Positions 30,151 through 33,200 of a DNA stretch of 33,200 nucleotides are shown piece after piece. Both the position numbers and the translations under genes were made by a program. The notes under the pieces are model-generated. The model was not told the origin of the DNA. It ran no database searches and saw nothing but the letters and a program-made list of their open reading frames with translations. The first letter of the stretch is position 1. Every line of letters begins with the position of its first letter. The stretch comes from Chloroflexota bacterium (lineage in GTDB: Bacteria; Chloroflexota; Dehalococcoidia; RBG-13-53-26). Location: the NCBI GenBank assembly GCA_030616195.1, contig JAUWXW010000001.1, forward strand, positions 1-33,200, in the 5' to 3' direction.

Positions 30151-30210
30151 CGCTGGCTGAGAAAAGAAGCGAGGCACTACTTTCCAGTGCCTCGCTTCTT
30201 TTCATTTAAG
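30151..30210 (+). promoter_or_regulatory. Repeated leader copy C: conserved motif plus terminator-like hairpin
   Basis: The motif GCTGGCTGAGAAAAGA (30152-30167) runs into a perfect 17-bp hairpin (30162-30178 with 30186-30202, 7-nt loop) ending in TTTT and then CATTT. The SD and ATG 30227 follow. In the transcript this is a classic terminator placed before the gene, so expression must depend on read-through or antitermination. Confidence 0.7.
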
Positions 30211-30226
30211 GAAGGAAGGAGGAGTC

Positions 30227-30562
30227 ATGGCTAACAACATGGACAAAATCCCCACTCCCCTGGAGGTTGTGGATCTGGCAGCTGACATAGTGAACCAGGT
30301 CTTCAGCACCCCTGCCCGGGTGGGGGCAAGGAGCCTTGGCGCTGCCGCTCAGGCGTTCCGAAACCTGGAACGCGACATCGCCAAGCCTCGAGAGCATGCG
30401 GAGATCCCGCCCCCGCCAGGTGTGCTTGCAGAGCCAGCCATCTCTGGAGTCGGCCACATTGCCGAGGGGGTGCTTAGCGTGGTCCAGGGGGCCGTTGGCG
30501 GAGTGGGAGAGACCGTCAATGGCATCAAACGCGAGATTGACACATTTGTGAGGAGGAGGTAA
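30227..30562 (+). CDS. Small Ala/Gly-rich protein of the virion block
   Basis: A 111-residue protein under leader C, with GGAAGGAGGAG upstream. It has amphipathic helical segments, a PPPPG linker and a basic end (TFVRRR). No family recognised; likely a structural or membrane-interacting virion protein by context. Confidence 0.6.
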   Translation: MANNMDKIPTPLEVVDLAADIVNQVFSTPARVGARSLGAAAQAFRNLERDIAKPREHAEIPPPPGVLAEPAISGVGHIAEGVLSVVQGAVGGVGETVNGIKREIDTFVRRR

Positions 30563-30566
30563 GGCT

Positions 30567-30971
30567 ATGTCACCACAAGGATTTAATCCACTGACGGCTC
30601 CCCTCAGCTTGCTCAAACAGGTCGGGGAGCAAACCAACATCGGCATCCAGACTATGGGCTCGGGCATGGCCCAGGCTGTGAGCTCCAGCCTCGATGCTCT
30701 AATGGGAATAGTACCAGGGGGGAACCCTAGTCCTAACCCTGGCCCGAGAGGTAACCCTAGATCTCCGAATCCTCAGCAGCTGCTACCTCGAAACCTGACC
30801 CAGGCGCTTAGTAGAGTTGAGAACGTGATTCTCCCGCCGGGGTTACCCAGAATATCCACCATGCTTGCGCCCCGAGCGCCGGCACCCCCAGCACCTCCAG
30901 CACCAGCACGTCCCCCTGCGCCACCGGCGCCAGCGGTCCGTCGCAGAGTAGCTGAAAGGCGGGGAGTCTAA
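30567..30971 (+). CDS. Pro-rich protein of the virion block
   Basis: A 134-residue protein. The N-terminal half is helical; a low-complexity Asn/Pro segment (GGNPSPNPGPRGNPRSPNP) and a Pro/Ala-rich end (APAPPAPPAPARPPAPPAP) follow, then a basic tail RRRVAERRG. Such tails suit a flexible structural protein. No family recognised. Confidence 0.55.
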   Translation: MSPQGFNPLTAPLSLLKQVGEQTNIGIQTMGSGMAQAVSSSLDALMGIVPGGNPSPNPGPRGNPRSPNPQQLLPRNLTQALSRVENVILPPGLPRISTMLAPRAPAPPAPPAPARPPAPPAPAVRRRVAERRGV

Positions 30972-31012
30972 CCGACGGAGCGTCCGTCGCAGAGTAAAGG
31001 AGGGAATCCATA

Positions 31013-31768
31013 ATGGGAACTGTTACCCAAGCCATGAAAGACGCGGGCCTCTATAAGGATGCGCCGCCCGCCACCAGGGATGAGCTGAGAACCACGTTCA
31101 TAGATGAGCAGACCGTCGAGCTGGGAGGTAAACAGTACGATCTCTCCCGAATCTCCTATCTCGATGCCAAGATCTTCGCCGATGAGCTGGACGGCAAGCT
31201 GTCTCGTCTTAACCCCATAATCCACGATGTCTTCGCCAAGTATGGCGTGAACTGCTTCGACCTGGTCCGGATGGTGAACGTGAACTCGAAGCAGGGTTTC
31301 AAGGGTTCCTCCGGCAGCGGAAATGAACTCGATGCCATACCCTTCCTGGCCAAGGCGTTCTACGATCCCGATTCCTCGACAGCTAAGAGATCAAGCTGGG
31401 TGAGGACCATCGCCTCCACCGGGTCCAAGTTGTTCTTCGAGGGGGCAACGGCATCTGCCGAGCTCACCATGTCCGAGGAGGAGGGACAGATCTGGCTGGC
31501 CATGTACAACCCTGCCGTAACCCCCTGCGTGGCTGCCTTCCTGATCACCATGAACGCCGACCCGCACAACCTCCAGGGGCTGGATTTCGACCAGATGCAC
31601 ACGCAGCTCGGTGAGGTCTTGATCGAGTTCAAGGAGCCCTGGACGCTGCCACCGGAACAGAGCGGCAAGATAGACGCCGACTACTTCCAGACCGGCACGG
31701 ATGAGATGCGACCCATCGGCCTCTGGGTGAAGATGGCCAGGAACTTGCGCGCGATAACTACCCCCTAA
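31013..31768 (+). CDS. Probable virion structural protein, capsid candidate 1
   Basis: A 251-residue soluble protein, no signal peptide. It has an even mix of beta and helical segments with no recognisable enzyme motif. Size, codon-rich expression signals (AAAGGAGGG upstream) and position make it a candidate capsid protein. No family match can be claimed. Confidence 0.5.
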   Translation: MGTVTQAMKDAGLYKDAPPATRDELRTTFIDEQTVELGGKQYDLSRISYLDAKIFADELDGKLSRLNPIIHDVFAKYGVNCFDLVRMVNVNSKQGFKGSSGSGNELDAIPFLAKAFYDPDSSTAKRSSWVRTIASTGSKLFFEGATASAELTMSEEEGQIWLAMYNPAVTPCVAAFLITMNADPHNLQGLDFDQMHTQLGEVLIEFKEPWTLPPEQSGKIDADYFQTGTDEMRPIGLWVKMARNLRAITTP

Positions 31769-31870
31769 ATATATAGGTTATCGTAGTACCGTAGGCTGAC
31801 GGGAGTTGACGCCCACGCCATTTCGGATGGTTGAGGGGAATGCAGCTAATTTAGGCTGAAAAGGAGCCAA

Positions 31871-32758
31871 ATGAGAAAGAGTTTGATCGATGCAGGCAGG
31901 ATGGTCGGTGACGTTGACCTGGGATTGGAGCCCTCCCGAACACGCGGCACAGTGAAGGACTGGGCGCGTATGGATTTCCCTGGTGGGCTGGTACCTGGGG
32001 GCACTGTTCAGGAGATCTACACGGCGACCGAGGCCAAGAACTACCGCATCGGCACCCGCCGGGTGCAGGATGAGAGGACATTCCGCTACTGCAAGGCCGA
32101 TGCGACCTACGGGGTAACCTACCCGTTCTGGGCTTGTTGCGACTCCCACCAATACCAGACCACCGATATGCAGGATTGCATTGAGGGCGTCACCATCGGG
32201 GCCGGAGTAGCAACTGACCTCACTCTAACGACCTTGGACAGCAATACCGCCCACATAGCCGATTTCTTTGAGAATGGCTGGGCAGTACTGACTGTTGGTT
32301 CCATTATCCGTATGATCAGGATCAGGTCGAGCACCGCTCAGACCGCTGCAACCGCCGGGCAGGTCGTTCTCACTCTGTGGGAGCCATTGGGAATGGTCGT
32401 GGCTGAGGGCAGCCAACTACAGGTTTTCCCAAGCATCTACTCCGCCGTGGCTAGTTGCAAGGCTGGATCAGGAATTAACGATACCTTGACTGTAAAGGTA
32501 TGTATGCCCATCATGCCCGTTGCCGCCGAGTACTACTTCTGGGGTCAGACCTGGGGGCCTTGTTACGGCATCCCATCTGTAACGTTCCCAAGGGGTACGT
32601 ACGAGATGGACATGATCTTCAACTCCGACGGCTCAGTTCAATGCCGGACTGTATGGGGTGCCAATTTGATACACCAGCATGCTGGATATCGTCTTATGTA
32701 CTACGTGGATGACCCAACGGGTGCTCTAATCCTCTTCCAGCTCGAACTTAATCCCTAA
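31871..32758 (+). CDS. Probable virion structural protein, capsid or decoration candidate 2
   Basis: A 295-residue, beta-rich protein. The segment YTATEAKNYRIGTRRVQDERTF followed by RYCKAD resembles proteins I associate with uncultured phage head genes, which are mostly unannotated. The rest alternates Thr/Val/Gly-rich strands. AAAAGGAG precedes the ATG. Together with the protein at 31013 it may form the head. Assignment is inference. Confidence 0.5.
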   Translation: MRKSLIDAGRMVGDVDLGLEPSRTRGTVKDWARMDFPGGLVPGGTVQEIYTATEAKNYRIGTRRVQDERTFRYCKADATYGVTYPFWACCDSHQYQTTDMQDCIEGVTIGAGVATDLTLTTLDSNTAHIADFFENGWAVLTVGSIIRMIRIRSSTAQTAATAGQVVLTLWEPLGMVVAEGSQLQVFPSIYSAVASCKAGSGINDTLTVKVCMPIMPVAAEYYFWGQTWGPCYGIPSVTFPRGTYEMDMIFNSDGSVQCRTVWGANLIHQHAGYRLMYYVDDPTGALILFQLELNP

Positions 32759-32768
32759 GGAGGAGACT

Positions 32769-32981
32769 ATGGCAAAGACGCGCGAGGAGCTTGAAGCCAT
32801 TGCTAGTCCAATGTATCTCGCGGCCCTGTGTGAGGGAGCTGGCCTGAATTCAAGCGGCAGTAAGGCAGAATTGATTGACAGGTTGCTGGCTGCAGAGCCT
32901 GAGCCTGATGTAGAGCCTGAGCCTGATGTAGAGCCTGAGCCTGTAGAGCCTGAGCCTGTAGAGCCTGAGCCTACGTATTAG
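32769..32981 (+). CDS. SAP/HeH-motif protein with acidic repeat
   Basis: A 70-residue protein. Residues about 15-40 match a SAP or helix-extension-helix motif (LAALCEGAGLNSSGSKAELI, then DRLLA), a small DNA-binding fold. The tail consists of EPEPDV and EPEPV repeats. Such proteins often sit among phage head genes. AAGGAGGAG lies upstream. Confidence 0.7.
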   Translation: MAKTREELEAIASPMYLAALCEGAGLNSSGSKAELIDRLLAAEPEPDVEPEPDVEPEPVEPEPVEPEPTY

Positions 32982-33052
32982 CCAACAAGGCCAAATTAAA
33001 ATACCAACACCTCGTCTCTGGAGAGGAGAGAGGAAGGAGAAGGAGGTGAGCT

Positions 33053-33200
33053 GTGATAGAGCTTGTACCCAAGCCGCAGTTTACTGTGGTCGTCCCGCCC
33101 AAGCTGCTCCAGGAGGGCTACCTGGTCCAGTTCCCTATCTCATGGCCCTCTACCCTGACCCATGTGCACGGGAAGATGTTCCGGGTCGAAGCTGTCAACC
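33053..33200 (+). CDS. Start of a gene cut by the window end
   Basis: GTG 33053 with GGAGGTGAG 5-6 nt upstream opens a frame to the window end (49 residues visible), beginning MIELVPKPQFTVVVPPKLL. Too little to identify; probably the next virion gene. Confidence 0.65.
   Translation, partial: MIELVPKPQFTVVVPPKLLQEGYLVQFPISWPSTLTHVHGKMFRVEAVN

Overview
The window looks like part of a dsDNA bacteriophage, prophage or phage-plasmid genome. It has about 57 tightly packed genes, many joined by ATGA or longer overlaps and carrying strong Shine-Dalgarno (SD) sequences. There are many very small genes, an HNH endonuclease, a sliding clamp, a Gp37/Gp68-type protein, MoxR-like AAA+ ATPases with a CobT-like VWA protein, and a virion-like gene block at the right end. 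No terminase, portal, integrase, ribosomal gene or tRNA gene is visible, so the type of element is an inference. The host is probably a bacterium, because the isoprenoid genes (dxs, ispH) belong to the MEP pathway. The phylum cannot be read from the sequence.

Left block (1-19875, + strand). In order it holds the end of a gene with an Asn-Gly repeat; a zinc-finger MoxR/CobS-like ATPase and a CobT-like VWA protein; small Cys-rich genes and a DnaN-like clamp; small membrane peptides with a ubiquitin-like protein; a Gp37/Gp68 protein; a PRTRC-type cluster (E2-like protein, HNH insertion, JAB protease, ThiF/E1-like enzyme); a two-part gene whose C-terminus repeats the first gene's C-terminal domain; ispH; Cys-rich small proteins including a ferredoxin; a candidate structured RNA; a second AAA+ ATPase; and an MmcB-like nuclease. 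The block ends at a hairpin terminator between convergent genes.

Middle block (19966-25929, - strand). Read in the direction of transcription it is an Mrp/NBP35-type Fe-S ATPase, a possible SCP2-like protein, dxs, a small protein, a winged-helix protein and three proteins of unknown role. Upstream lies about 725 bp of non-coding DNA (26005-26729) full of inverted and tandem repeats, a candidate origin or partition site. Beyond it are a - strand polyprenyl diphosphate synthase and a divergent + strand block that begins with a subtilase and continues with probable virion proteins and a SAP-domain protein.

Four features stand out. (1) The parts of a prokaryotic ubiquitin-like conjugation system: Ubl at 6518, E2-like at 10009, JAB at 11129, E1-like at 11808. 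(2) An isoprenoid and Fe-S gene set: dxs, ispH, polyprenyl synthase, ferredoxin, Mrp and possibly SCP2. (3) A leader present three times, made of a conserved 16-nt motif followed by a terminator-like hairpin, in front of the mrp-dxs operon, the polyprenyl synthase and a virion-block gene. (4) Three dispersed palindromes CGTATAA-N6-TTATACG at gene junctions.
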